Positions 34,602-43,831 of a DNA stretch of 64,000 nt are shown one piece after another. The stretch is from Skermanella rosea. Its GTDB lineage: Bacteria; Pseudomonadota; Alphaproteobacteria; Azospirillales; Azospirillaceae. Below the pieces are notes generated by a model. It did not search any database. It was not told the DNA's origin and saw nothing but the letters and a program-made list of their open reading frames with translations. Location of the stretch: the NCBI RefSeq assembly GCF_016806835.2, contig NZ_CP086113.1:62001-126000 (forward strand), in the 5' to 3' direction. Every line of letters begins with the position of its first letter. Position 1 is the first letter of the stretch. Position numbers and translations under genes: made by a program.

Positions 34602-35236
34602 TGGCGGAGCGATTTCCCGATGCCCCGTCATCCGGAGCGGCCGATACGGCTGTCCAGGGCGGGTTCCACGATCCGGTGTTCGGTTCCCAGGCGGTCTTCG
34701 CCGCCGTCATGAACGCTTTCGCCAATCCCGGCACGATCGCCGTCCTCGACTCCCGGATGGGTGCGCCGGCCGCGCTGGCACCGGCGGCAGCCGCCGTCGT
34801 CGCCGCGCTGGCCGATGGCGACACGCCGGTCTATCTGGACGAGCGCCTGCGCGAGGCGCCCGGTCTGGCCGGCTGGATCGCATTCCATACCGGCGCGCGT
34901 CTGACCCGCGACGCGGAGGCCTGCGCTTTCGCGATCCTCGGCGGCGGTCCCTGCCCGTCCGTGCCGGACGGTTTCGCCATCGGCACGGCGGAACATCCAG
35001 ACCGGTCCGCGACCCTGCTCGTCACGGTTTCGGCATTGGACGGCGGGGCTCCCCTGCCTCTGTCCGGTCCCGGCATCGACGGTGAGCGGCGGATAGCGCC
35101 CCGGGGGCTGCCCGACGGTTTCGCCGCCGCCTGGGCGCGCAACAACGCGCTTTTCCCGCGCGGCGTCGATGTGCTGCTGGTCTGCGGCGGCGCCGCGACG
35201 GCACTGCCGCGCACCACCCGCATCCGGAGCATCTGA
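34601..35236 (+). CDS. phnH: C-P lyase subunit PhnH
   Basis: A 211-residue PhnH, the PLP-transferase-fold subunit of the C-P lyase core. Typical segments are GGFHDPVFGSQAVFAAVMNAFANPG at the start (quoted in outline), a TPVYLDERL strand, and the ending PRGVDVLLVCGGAATALPRTTRI. The start overlaps the phnG stop, and phnI follows one base after its stop codon. Confidence 0.92.
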   Translation: MAERFPDAPSSGAADTAVQGGFHDPVFGSQAVFAAVMNAFANPGTIAVLDSRMGAPAALAPAAAAVVAALADGDTPVYLDERLREAPGLAGWIAFHTGARLTRDAEACAFAILGGGPCPSVPDGFAIGTAEHPDRSATLLVTVSALDGGAPLPLSGPGIDGERRIAPRGLPDGFAAAWARNNALFPRGVDVLLVCGGAATALPRTTRIRSI

Positions 35237-35237
35237 C

Positions 35238-36341
35238 ATGTATGTGGCCGTCAAGGGCGGCGAGGCCGCCATCGGGAAGGCCCATCGGCTCCTGGCCGAC
35301 CGCCGCCGGGGCGACAGGGATGTGCCGGCACTCGGTCTCGACCAGATCAAGGGCCAGCTGTCGCTGGCCGTGGACCGGGTGATGGCCGAAGGCTCGCTGT
35401 ACGATCCCGATCTAGCCGCGATGGCCCTCAGGCAGGCGCGCGGCGACATGATCGAGGCGATCTTCCTGCTGCGCGCCTACCGCAACACCCTGCCCCGGTT
35501 CGCGGCGTCGCTGCCGGCCGATACCTCCGCGATCCGGGTCGAGCGGCGCGTCTCCGCGATATACAAGGACCTGCCAGGCGGCCAGCTTCTGGGACCGACC
35601 TTCGACTATACCCACCGGCTGATCGACCCGGCCATGGCCGGCGATGAACCGGTCGAGCCGCCGGAACGCCGCACCGATCGCCTATCGAGCGAGCCATGCC
35701 CGAGGGTGAGCGACATCCTCGACGGCGAGGGGCTGGTCGAGCGGGACGACAGCGCCCCCGACGGCGAAGCCGAACCTTCCGACCTGACCCGCGACGCCGT
35801 CGCCTTCCCGCTGGGCCGGGACCTGCGGCTCCAGGCCTTGGCGCGCGGCGACGAGGGGTTCCTGCTGGCTTTGGCCTATTCGACCCAGCGCGGCTACGGG
35901 CGCACCCATCCCTTCGTCGGCGAGGTCCGCATCGGGCTGGTGGACATCGAGGTCGAGGTACCGGAGCTTGGATTTCCCGTCCGGATCGGGCGGGTCCGCC
36001 TGACCGAATGCCAGATGATCAACCAGTTCAAGGGCTCCAGGACGGAACCGCCGCAGTTCACCCGTGGCTACGGCCTTGTCCTCGGCCAGTCGGAGCGCAA
36101 GGCCATGGCGATGGCGCTGGTCGACCGGTCGCTGCGCGCCGACGAGTTCGGCGAGGAACGCACGGCCCCGGCCCAGGACGAGGAATTCGTGGTCGCCCAC
36201 TGCGACAATATCCAGGCGACCGGCTTCGTCGAGCACCTGAAGCTGCCCCACTACGTCGATTTCCAGGCGGAGCTGGAGCTGGTGCGCCGGATGCGCGCCG
36301 AAGCCGAAGCCGGAGAATCCGGGCGGGAGGCGGCGGAATGA
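35238..36341 (+). CDS. phnI: C-P lyase subunit PhnI
   Basis: A 367-residue PhnI, the nucleosidase-like core subunit that displaces adenine from ATP with the phosphonate. The start MYVAVKGGEAAIGKAHRLL is the family hallmark, with LRAYRNTLPRFA and the C-terminal DFQAELELVRRMR. Length is as expected. It overlaps phnJ by four bases. Confidence 0.94.
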   Translation: MYVAVKGGEAAIGKAHRLLADRRRGDRDVPALGLDQIKGQLSLAVDRVMAEGSLYDPDLAAMALRQARGDMIEAIFLLRAYRNTLPRFAASLPADTSAIRVERRVSAIYKDLPGGQLLGPTFDYTHRLIDPAMAGDEPVEPPERRTDRLSSEPCPRVSDILDGEGLVERDDSAPDGEAEPSDLTRDAVAFPLGRDLRLQALARGDEGFLLALAYSTQRGYGRTHPFVGEVRIGLVDIEVEVPELGFPVRIGRVRLTECQMINQFKGSRTEPPQFTRGYGLVLGQSERKAMAMALVDRSLRADEFGEERTAPAQDEEFVVAHCDNIQATGFVEHLKLPHYVDFQAELELVRRMRAEAEAGESGREAAE

Positions 36342-37228
36342 CCGGGCCCGTGCTTCCCGCCTACAACTTCGCCTATCTGGACGAGCAGACCAAGCGAATG
36401 ATCCGTCGCGCGATCCTGAAGGCCATCGCGATCCCCGGATACCAGGTCCCGTTCGCCTCTCGCGAGATGCCGATGCCCTATGGCTGGGGCACCGGCGGGG
36501 TCCAGGTCACGGCGGCGATCCTGGGACCGGACGACGTCCTGAAGGTGATCGACCAAGGGGCAGACGACACCACCAACGCCGTGTCGATCCGCGCGTTCTT
36601 CGCCCGCACCGCCGGCATCCGGACGACCACCCGCACGGCCGAGGCGACGATCATCCAGACCCGCCACCGGGTCCCGGAAACGCCGTTGCGGACGGGCCAG
36701 ACCATCGTCTTCCAGGTTCCGATCCCGGAGCCGCTGCGCTTCCTGGAACCGCGCGAGACGGAGACGCGGGTGATGCACGCGCTTGAGGAATACGGACTGG
36801 TCCACGTCAAGCTGTACGAGGACATCGCGACCCACGGCCATATCTCGACCGCCTACGCCTATCCGGTCAAGGTCGAGGGTCGCTACGTGATGGACCCGTC
36901 GCCGATCCCCAAGTTCGACAATCCCAAGCTCGACCGGTCGCCGGCGCTCCAGCTCTTCGGGGCCGGGCGGGAACAGCGCATCTATGCCCTGCCGCCCCAC
37001 ACCAGCGTCGTCAGCCTGGATTTCGAGGATCACCCGTTCCGGGTCGAGAGCTTCGACTTCCCCTGTGCCCTGTGCGGCGGCTCCGGCGTCTACCTGGACG
37101 AGATCGTGACCGACGACCGGGGCGGACGGATGTTCGTCTGCTCCGACACCGACCACTGCGAAGCCCGCCGGGCCGGCGGACATGCCGGAACCGGACTGCC
37201 TGTGACTTCGGCCGGGGAGACGCCGTGA
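36338..37228 (+). CDS. phnJ: C-P lyase radical-SAM subunit PhnJ
   Basis: A 296-residue PhnJ, which breaks the carbon-phosphorus bond by radical S-adenosylmethionine chemistry. The start YNFAYLDEQTKRMIRRAILK and the core GWGTGGVQVTAAILG are diagnostic. The four conserved cysteines are Cys243, Cys246, Cys268 and Cys274 in FPCALCGGSG and VCSDTDHCE. These include the three iron-sulfur ligands and the catalytic cysteine. It overlaps phnI by four bases and phnK by one. Confidence 0.95.
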   Translation: MTGPVLPAYNFAYLDEQTKRMIRRAILKAIAIPGYQVPFASREMPMPYGWGTGGVQVTAAILGPDDVLKVIDQGADDTTNAVSIRAFFARTAGIRTTTRTAEATIIQTRHRVPETPLRTGQTIVFQVPIPEPLRFLEPRETETRVMHALEEYGLVHVKLYEDIATHGHISTAYAYPVKVEGRYVMDPSPIPKFDNPKLDRSPALQLFGAGREQRIYALPPHTSVVSLDFEDHPFRVESFDFPCALCGGSGVYLDEIVTDDRGGRMFVCSDTDHCEARRAGGHAGTGLPVTSAGETP

Positions 37229-38001
37229 TGGAAGGCCCTATCCTGGAGGTGCGGCGCCTGACCAAGGACCATGGCGGTGGCCGGGGCTGCCGGGACGTCT
37301 CGTTCGACCTCTGGCCCGGCGAGGTGCTGGCGGTCGTCGGCGAGTCCGGGTCAGGCAAGACGACGCTGCTGAACTGCGTTTCGGCCAGGATTGAGCGTTC
37401 TTCCGGGTCGGTCCGCTACCGGCTGCGCGACGGCGCGTTGCGGGACCTCGCCGAGTTGACCGAGGCGGAGCGCCGCTTCCTTATGCGGACCGACTGGGGC
37501 TTCGTCCACCAGAACCCGGCGGACGGCCTGCGCATGCGCGTGTCGGCCGGCGCGAACGTCGGCGAGCGGCTGATGGCGGTCGGCCAGCGGCATTACGGCG
37601 CCATCCGCGATACCGCCGGGGACTGGCTGGAGCGGGTGGAGATCGAGGCCGGGCGAATCGACGACCGTCCCACCGGCTTCTCCGGCGGCATGCGCCAGCG
37701 CCTCCAGATCGCCCGCAACCTGGTGACCCACCCGCGCCTGATGTTCATGGACGAGCCGACCGGCGGCCTCGACGTCTCGGTCCAGGCGCGGGTGCTCGAC
37801 CTGCTGCGCCGGCTGGTGTCCGACATGGGCCTCGCCGTCGTGATCGTCACCCATGACCTGGCGGTCGCCCGGCTGCTGTCGCAGCGGATGATCGTGATGA
37901 AGGACGGACGGGTGATCGAGCACGGCCTGACCGACCGGGTGCTGGACGATCCGCACCACGCCTATACCCAGCTTCTCGTCGCCTCGATCCCGGAGTCATG
38001 A
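37228..38001 (+). CDS. phnK: C-P lyase ABC protein PhnK
   Basis: A 257-residue ABC-type ATPase that docks on the C-P lyase core. Walker A GESGSGKTT is at 38-46, GFSGGMRQRLQIARNL forms the signature, and MFMDEPTGGLDVSVQ is Walker B. It resembles oligopeptide-transporter ATPases, as PhnK does. The sequence FVHQNPADGLRM is typical. It overlaps both neighbours, so it is translationally coupled within the operon. Confidence 0.93.
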   Translation: MEGPILEVRRLTKDHGGGRGCRDVSFDLWPGEVLAVVGESGSGKTTLLNCVSARIERSSGSVRYRLRDGALRDLAELTEAERRFLMRTDWGFVHQNPADGLRMRVSAGANVGERLMAVGQRHYGAIRDTAGDWLERVEIEAGRIDDRPTGFSGGMRQRLQIARNLVTHPRLMFMDEPTGGLDVSVQARVLDLLRRLVSDMGLAVVIVTHDLAVARLLSQRMIVMKDGRVIEHGLTDRVLDDPHHAYTQLLVASIPES

Positions 38002-38750
38002 CCATGCCGTTCGAATCCTTCGGCGACAGCGGCCGGGCGCGGCCGGTCGTCCTGCGGGTGACCGGTGTCGCCAAGTCGTTCACCATGCATCTGCGCGGCG
38101 GCCTCTGCCTTCCCGTGGTCCGGGGCGTCTCGTTCGACCTGGCCGCCGGCGAATGCGCCGTGCTGGGCGGGCCGTCGGGCGTCGGCAAGTCCTCGATCCT
38201 GCGCATGGTCTACGGCAACTACGCGGTGGATGCCGGCGAGATCCTGGTCCGGTCGAGCCGCAGCGGCGGCTTCGTCGATCTCGCGGCGGGCGATGCGCGC
38301 ACGGTCCTGGGCCTGCGGCTTAACGAGATCGGCTATGTCAGCCAGTTCCTGCGGGCGGTGCCGCGCGTTTCAGCCCTCGACGTGGTGGCCGAGCCCCTGA
38401 CGTCGCGCGGCGTGCCGCCGGACGAGGCCCGCCTGCGGGCGGCCGAGTTGCTGGGCCGGCTCAACCTGCCGCCGGCCCTGTGCGACCTGCCGCCGGCCAC
38501 ATTTTCCGGCGGCGAGAAGCAGCGGGTCAACATTGCCCGGGGCTTCATCACCGATCACCCGATCCTGCTGCTGGACGAGCCGACGGCGTCGCTGGACGAC
38601 GCGAACCGCGCCGTCGTCACCGCCATGATCCGCGAGAAGCAGGCGGCGGGAACGGCGATCCTCGGCATCTTCCACGACGAGGCGGTCCGCGCCCAAGTCG
38701 CCACCCGCGTCATCGACGTATCCCGCTTTTCCGCCCGGAGGGCAGCATGA
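37998..38750 (+). CDS. phnL: C-P lyase ABC protein PhnL
   Basis: A 250-residue ABC-type ATPase paired with PhnK. Walker A GPSGVGKSS is at 58-66, FSGGEKQRVNIARGF forms the signature, and LLLDEPTASLD is Walker B. LRLNEIGYVSQFLRAVPRV is a PhnL hallmark. It is needed for phosphonate use in cells but is not a membrane importer subunit. ATGA overlaps join it to phnK and phnC. Confidence 0.93.
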   Translation: MTMPFESFGDSGRARPVVLRVTGVAKSFTMHLRGGLCLPVVRGVSFDLAAGECAVLGGPSGVGKSSILRMVYGNYAVDAGEILVRSSRSGGFVDLAAGDARTVLGLRLNEIGYVSQFLRAVPRVSALDVVAEPLTSRGVPPDEARLRAAELLGRLNLPPALCDLPPATFSGGEKQRVNIARGFITDHPILLLDEPTASLDDANRAVVTAMIREKQAAGTAILGIFHDEAVRAQVATRVIDVSRFSARRAA

Positions 38751-39673
38751 CGACCTGGACGAACAGTTTCGACAGCGCCGGAGACGCGGCAGGCTCCCAT
38801 GGATACCAGCGATCCGGGCATGCCGCCCGATCCCAACAGCCGGGCGAGGGCGTTCCGGCCGCCGTCACCGTGCGCGGCCTGTCGAAGAGCTACGGCAGGA
38901 CCAGGGCTCTCCGCGACGTCGCCGTGACGATCCGGCCCGGCGAGATGGTGGCGCTGATCGGCGCGTCCGGTTCCGGCAAGAGCACGCTGATCCGGCACAT
39001 CGCCGGGCTGGAGATCGCCGATCCCGGACAGGGCCGCATCGAGGTGTTCGGCGGCCTTGTCCAGCACGACGGCAGGTTCGGGCCGCAGGCCCGCGCGATC
39101 CGCCGCGACGTCGCCGTGATCTTCCAGCAATTCAACCTGGTCGGCCGGCTGTCGGTGATGACCAACGTGATGATCGGTCATCTCGGCCGCGTCCCCGGCT
39201 GGCGCGGCACCCTGGGCCTGTTCACCCGGCCCGAGCGCGACGCGGCGCGCGGGGCGCTTGCCCGCGTCGGCATCCCTCAGGTTTGCCATCAGCGCGCCTC
39301 GACCCTGTCGGGCGGTCAGCAGCAGCGCGCGGCGATCGCCCGCACGCTGGTCCAACGATCGAAGATCCTGATCGCGGACGAGCCGATATCGGCGCTCGAT
39401 CCGGCGTCGGCCCGGCGCGTGATGAACATCCTGGCGCAGATCAACCGCGAGGACGGGATCAGCATCCTCGTGTCGCTCCACCAGGTCGAGTACGCGCGCC
39501 GCTACTGTCCCCGGACGATCGCCATGCGCGACGGCAGGATCGTCTATGACGGCCCGTCCACCGCACTGACCAACGCCTTCCTGTCCGACCTCTACGGGGA
39601 ATCCTCGGAAGAGCTGGTCCTGTTCGACGACCCGGCGGACGCCATGCCGCCCGGCAAGACCGCCTTGGCCTGA
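38747..39673 (+). CDS. phnC: Phosphonate ABC transporter ATPase PhnC
   Basis: A 308-residue ATPase of the phosphonate importer. Walker A GASGSGKST is at 72-80, followed by VIFQQFNLVGRLSVMTNV, the signature LSGGQQQRAAIARTL and IADEPISALD. The first 40 residues are a low-complexity extension absent from most PhnC proteins. In contrast to the ptxA remnant at 9269, the Trp of GYxPxWRG is intact here (RVPGWRGTLG). It overlaps phnL by four bases and supplies the importer with phnD and phnE. Confidence 0.93.
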   Translation: MTTWTNSFDSAGDAAGSHGYQRSGHAARSQQPGEGVPAAVTVRGLSKSYGRTRALRDVAVTIRPGEMVALIGASGSGKSTLIRHIAGLEIADPGQGRIEVFGGLVQHDGRFGPQARAIRRDVAVIFQQFNLVGRLSVMTNVMIGHLGRVPGWRGTLGLFTRPERDAARGALARVGIPQVCHQRASTLSGGQQQRAAIARTLVQRSKILIADEPISALDPASARRVMNILAQINREDGISILVSLHQVEYARRYCPRTIAMRDGRIVYDGPSTALTNAFLSDLYGESSEELVLFDDPADAMPPGKTALA

Positions 39674-39739
39674 TCCCCGATCCCTCATCCCCGACCACGG
39701 ACTCGATTACCCAAATTCACCGGAAACCGGAGAACAACG

Positions 39740-40765
39740 ATGAGCATCAACCACCGCGGCATCAGGGCGCTCCCGCTCGCGGCCTTTCTCGCAACCACCG
39801 TAGCTGCCGCCGCCGTCACGACCGGTGCGGCACGGGCTGCGGAAGCAATCAACTTCGGCATCATCTCGACCGAATCCCAATCCAACCTGCGCAAGGCTTG
39901 GGAACCGCTGCTGGCCGACATGACCAAGCGGACGGGACTGGAGGTCAAGCCGTTCTTCGCGTCCGACTATGCGGGCGTGATCGAAGGCATGCGCTTCGGC
40001 AAGGTCCAGGTGGCGTGGTACGGCAACAAGTCGGCGATGGAGGCGGTCGACCGGGCCGACGGCGAGGTCTTCGCGCAGTCGGTCGACGTCTCCGGCAATC
40101 CCGGCTACTGGTCGATTGTCGTGACGCCGAAGAACTCCGCGCTCGACAGCCTCGACGATCTGCTCACATGCGACAAGTCGCTCAATTTCGGGATCGGCGA
40201 TCCCAACTCGACTTCGGGCTATCTGGTGCCGATGACCTTCATCTTCGCCGCGAAGAAGATCGATCCCAAGCAGTGCTTCCAGCGCGTCGTCAACGCCAAC
40301 CACGAAACGAACCTGATGGCCGCGGCCAACGGACAGGTCGATGCCTCCGTGGCCAATACCGAGTCCCTGGCCGCGATCGAGAAGAACAATCCGGCCGCCT
40401 TCCAGAAGATCAAGGTGATCTGGAAGTCGCCGCTGATTCCCGCCGACCCGCTGGTCTGGCGCAAGGACCTGAGCGCCGACGCCAAGGAGAAGATCAAGAC
40501 GTTCTTCCTGACCTATGGAACCGACAAATCGACGGGCGATGTCGCGGCCGAGAAGAAGGTGCTTCAGGACCTGGCCTGGGCGCCGTTCCGCGCCTCGACC
40601 GACGATCAGCTCCTGCCGATCCGCGTCATGGAGCTGACCCGCCGGATCGCCCAGGTCGAGGCCGACCAGGGTATGGCGGCCGACGCCAGGGCGGCGGAGC
40701 TGTCCAGGCTGAACGCGGAGAAGGCCGGTTACGAGAGCCGGATGGCCGCAGGGCAGCAGGGCTGA
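39740..40765 (+). CDS. phnD: Phosphonate-binding protein PhnD
   Basis: A 341-residue periplasmic binding protein. The signal peptide covers about residues 1-33 (ARA-A). The mature protein has NFGIISTESQSNLRKAWEP and SDYAGVIEGMRFGKVQVAWYG, then NPGYWSIVV and GDPNSTSGYLVP, all PhnD hallmarks that form the phosphonate pocket. It starts 66 bases after phnC, behind a GGAGAAC site. The C-terminus carries a charged helix of about 35 residues. Confidence 0.93.
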   Translation: MSINHRGIRALPLAAFLATTVAAAAVTTGAARAAEAINFGIISTESQSNLRKAWEPLLADMTKRTGLEVKPFFASDYAGVIEGMRFGKVQVAWYGNKSAMEAVDRADGEVFAQSVDVSGNPGYWSIVVTPKNSALDSLDDLLTCDKSLNFGIGDPNSTSGYLVPMTFIFAAKKIDPKQCFQRVVNANHETNLMAAANGQVDASVANTESLAAIEKNNPAAFQKIKVIWKSPLIPADPLVWRKDLSADAKEKIKTFFLTYGTDKSTGDVAAEKKVLQDLAWAPFRASTDDQLLPIRVMELTRRIAQVEADQGMAADARAAELSRLNAEKAGYESRMAAGQQG

Positions 40766-40810
40766 CGGACAAGCCCGGCGCATCCGGAGCAGGACGTGAA
40801 AGAGGTTACC

Positions 40811-41629
40811 ATGAGCAACGCCGCTCGAGACGAAGACCGCGCCGGCATGCCCGACGCCGTCCGCCGCGACTGGAGCCGGGCGGTATCCGGCCCGCTGCTG
40901 TGGCTCGCCCTTGCGGGGATCCTGCTCTGGAGCTGGGCGCCGGCGGAGATGGGGCGGTGGACCTACCTGTTCACCGATGCCGGGAACATGGCGGAATACG
41001 CATCCGGCTTCGCCCGCCCCGATTTCTCGGAATGGCGCTACTACGTCGAGGAGATGGTGATAACCATCCAGATCGCGGTCTGGGGCACCTTCCTGGCGAT
41101 CGTGTTCGCCATCCCCTTCGGCATCCTGTCGGCCCACAACATGAGCCGCTGGTACGTCCTGCAACCGGTCCGCCGGCTGATGGACCTGTTCCGCGCCATC
41201 CACGAGATCGTCTTCGCAGTGCTGTTCGTCGTGGCGGTCGGGCTGGGGCCGTTCGCCGGCGTGATGGCGCTGTTCGTCCACACCACGGGCGTCCTGGCGA
41301 AGCTGTTCTCCGAAGCGGTCGAGGCGGTCGACCCGCGCCCGGTGGAGGCTATCCGGACGACGGGGGCCTCGAAGCTTCAGGAAATCGTCTACGGCGTGAT
41401 CCCCCAGGTTCTCCCTTTGTGGATCTCGTTCTCGCTCTACCGCTTCGAGTCCAACGTCCGCTCGGCCACGGTGCTCGGCATCATCGGCGCCGGCGGCATC
41501 GGACAGGTGATGTTCGAGACCATCCGAGGCTTCTACTATCCCCAGGCGGCGGCGATCCTGGCCATCGTGATCGTCACGGTGTCGGTGACCGACATCCTGT
41601 CGCAGCAGATCCGCAAGCTGGTGATCTGA
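40811..41629 (+). CDS. phnE: Phosphonate ABC transporter permease PhnE
   Basis: A 272-residue inner-membrane permease with about six helices. The family text [25 protein letters not shown] and the ATPase-docking loop [20 protein letters not shown] are clear (shown in part). ATG 40811 follows AGAGGT and is preferred to the in-frame GTG at 40796. Only one phnE is present, so the channel is presumably a homodimer. Confidence 0.92.
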   Translation: MSNAARDEDRAGMPDAVRRDWSRAVSGPLLWLALAGILLWSWAPAEMGRWTYLFTDAGNMAEYASGFARPDFSEWRYYVEEMVITIQIAVWGTFLAIVFAIPFGILSAHNMSRWYVLQPVRRLMDLFRAIHEIVFAVLFVVAVGLGPFAGVMALFVHTTGVLAKLFSEAVEAVDPRPVEAIRTTGASKLQEIVYGVIPQVLPLWISFSLYRFESNVRSATVLGIIGAGGIGQVMFETIRGFYYPQAAAILAIVIVTVSVTDILSQQIRKLVI

Positions 41630-41684
41630 CCACAATCCCCCCTCCCGGAAAGCAGCCGGTGAAGACACCGGCGAACGAGGCGAC

Positions 41685-42851
41685 ATGTCCCACGGACAGC
41701 CAGAAGAACAGATTTTCCGGAACGCCCGGATCGTCCTGCGCGACGAGGTCGTGACCGGTTCGGTGCGTCTGCGCCGCGGCTGGATCGAGGAGATATGCCC
41801 AGGTCCCATCGCCACCGGCCATCATCGGGCCGGCGAGGACCTGGAAGGCGATTTCCTGATCCCCGGCCTGGTCGAACTGCACACCGACCATATCGAGGGA
41901 CACTTCCTGCCGCGCCCGAGGGTGCGCTGGAACATGACCGCCGCCGTGCAGGCCCATGACAACCAGATCGCGGCATCCGGCATAACCACCGTGTTCGACG
42001 CGCTCCGCGTCGGCGAGGACGAGAATGCCGATTTCGCCCCGGCCGACGTCGGCGATCTGGCCCAGACGATTTCCGACTGCGTGGCGGAAGGACGCCTGCG
42101 CGCCGATCATTTCCTCCATATCCGCTGCGAGGTGTCCTCTCCCGACGTGGTCGACGGTTTCGAGCGGATCGGCGACAATCCGCTGATCCGGCTCGCGTCG
42201 CTGATGGATCATGCGCCAGGCCAGCGGCAATTCGTCGATCCCACCGCCTACAAGACCTATTATCAGCGCAAGATGAAGCTCAGCGACGCCGAATTCGCCG
42301 AGTTCTCGCGCCGGCGGCTGGCGGAATCCGAGGAGAATGCCGATCGGAACCGGATCGTCCTGGCGGCGCGCTGCCACGCGGCCGGCATCAGCGTCGCGTC
42401 GCACGACGACGCGACCGCCGACCATGTCGCCGAGGCCGTCCGGCTTGGCATCTCCCTAGCCGAGTTTCCGACCACGGTCGAGGCCGCCCGGCTCAGCCAT
42501 GCCGCCGGGCTCAAGGTCCTGATGGGAGCGCCCAACATCGTCCGGGGAGGATCGCATTCCGGCAATATCGGCGCCGCCGGGCTGCTCTCCGCCGGCGTCC
42601 TCGACATCCTGTCGTCGGATTACGTGCCCTTCGGCCTGCTGCAGGCGGCATTCCAACTCGCCGATGAGGGACTGGCCGATTTGCCCCGCGCGATCCGTCT
42701 GGTCTCGACCAACCCCGCCGAGGCCACAAGGCTGGCGGACCGGGGCGAGATCGCCACGGGACGCCGGGGCGACCTCGTGAGGGTCGCGGCCGTTCCGGCC
42801 AAACCGCCGATCGTCCGGTGCGTCTGGCGGGCGGGAAACCGCGTCGCCTGA
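41685..42851 (+). CDS. phnM: Ribose 1-methylphosphonate 5-triphosphate diphosphatase PhnM
   Basis: A 388-residue amidohydrolase-fold enzyme that trims pyrophosphate from the ribose-phosphonate intermediate before PhnJ acts. Metal-binding HTDHIEGHF starts at His66. MTAAVQAHDNQIAASGITTV, VSSPDVVDGF and SHDDATADHVAEA are diagnostic of PhnM, as is the final SSDYVPFGLLQAAF. It starts 55 bases after phnE and is the last gene of the operon on this strand. It converges with a nitroreductase gene 74 bases away. Confidence 0.93.
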   Translation: MSHGQPEEQIFRNARIVLRDEVVTGSVRLRRGWIEEICPGPIATGHHRAGEDLEGDFLIPGLVELHTDHIEGHFLPRPRVRWNMTAAVQAHDNQIAASGITTVFDALRVGEDENADFAPADVGDLAQTISDCVAEGRLRADHFLHIRCEVSSPDVVDGFERIGDNPLIRLASLMDHAPGQRQFVDPTAYKTYYQRKMKLSDAEFAEFSRRRLAESEENADRNRIVLAARCHAAGISVASHDDATADHVAEAVRLGISLAEFPTTVEAARLSHAAGLKVLMGAPNIVRGGSHSGNIGAAGLLSAGVLDILSSDYVPFGLLQAAFQLADEGLADLPRAIRLVSTNPAEATRLADRGEIATGRRGDLVRVAAVPAKPPIVRCVWRAGNRVA

Positions 42852-42925
42852 CGGACGGCCCGATCGGACGGTTTCTACCCGCTCCGCGGCACGGCCGATC
42901 GCCCTCCCGGGATCCAGGTGAAATG

Positions 42926-43639
42926 TCAGCGGTCGTGGAATCTGGTGAAAGCGGCGACCGGCTCACGCTCCGCGGCCAACCGATTGGTCGGCTCGTCGGG
43001 ATCGGCGACACCAAGCGCCATGCCGCACAGCACGAGTTCGGTGTCGGGGATCCCGAGCTGGCGGCGGAGCACGGCGGGATAGTTGGCGAGTGCCGCCTGT
43101 GGGCACGTGTCGAGCCCATGCCCGCGCGCCGCTATCATGATGTTCTGCAGGAACGTCCCGAAGTCGAGCCAACTCCCCTGGCCGAGGTCCCGGTCGATGG
43201 TGAAGATCATCCCGACCGGTGCGCCGAAGAAGGCGTAATTTCGGCCGCGCTGGCGTGCCGACCCCTCGCGGTCGCCCCTGGCCACCCCGGCGAGGGCGAA
43301 CAGGTTCCAGCCGAGCGCGCGGCGCCTGTCCAGATAGGGTGCCCGCCAGTCGCGCGGGTAATAGTCGTATTCCCGAGCCTCCGGAGCTCCGCTCTCATGG
43401 AGGCCGATCAGTTCCGCCTTCAGGCGCTCCAGTGCCGGTCCCGACAGCACATGCACCTTCCAGGGCTGCATGTTGCTGCCGCTCGGCGCGCGGCTGGCCA
43501 CTTCCAGGAGCCGTTCGACCGTCTCGCGGCCGACCGGCGTCGGCAGGAAGCCGCGCACGCTGCGCCGGGTGACGATCGCTGTCTCGACCGCCGTCCGCAT
43601 GATCTCCGGATCGATATCCCGCATATTCCGTACCGTCAT
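42926..43639 (-). CDS. Nitroreductase-family flavoprotein
   Basis: A 237-residue FMN-dependent nitroreductase. Recognisable elements are TRRSVRGFLPTPV near residue 25, SRAPSGSNMQPWKVHVL, and the C-terminal VLCGMALGVADP followed by the closing Arg/Glu residues. Its layout resembles the BluB/NfnB-like group that reduces nitro compounds or quinones with NAD(P)H. ATG 43639 is a reasonable start although its Shine-Dalgarno is weak; an in-frame ATG at 43624 is an alternative. No operon partner is obvious. Confidence 0.8.
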   Translation of the reverse strand: MTVRNMRDIDPEIMRTAVETAIVTRRSVRGFLPTPVGRETVERLLEVASRAPSGSNMQPWKVHVLSGPALERLKAELIGLHESGAPEAREYDYYPRDWRAPYLDRRRALGWNLFALAGVARGDREGSARQRGRNYAFFGAPVGMIFTIDRDLGQGSWLDFGTFLQNIMIAARGHGLDTCPQAALANYPAVLRRQLGIPDTELVLCGMALGVADPDEPTNRLAAEREPVAAFTRFHDR

Positions 43640-43831
43640 TGCGAAGAGTCCCCCGAGGGATGCCACCAGAACCAGCATCAGGAAGCTCGCCGCATACCCT
43701 GGGAAAGCGTCGTGGGCAAGCGACAGGGAGAGGAGCCGGCGACGACGCCCAGGAAAGCGAAGGACATGACCCCGCCCGTCGTCGTACCGATCGGGGCGGC
43801 GCAGACGCTGGTGGGGAACCAGGGCAGCGAG

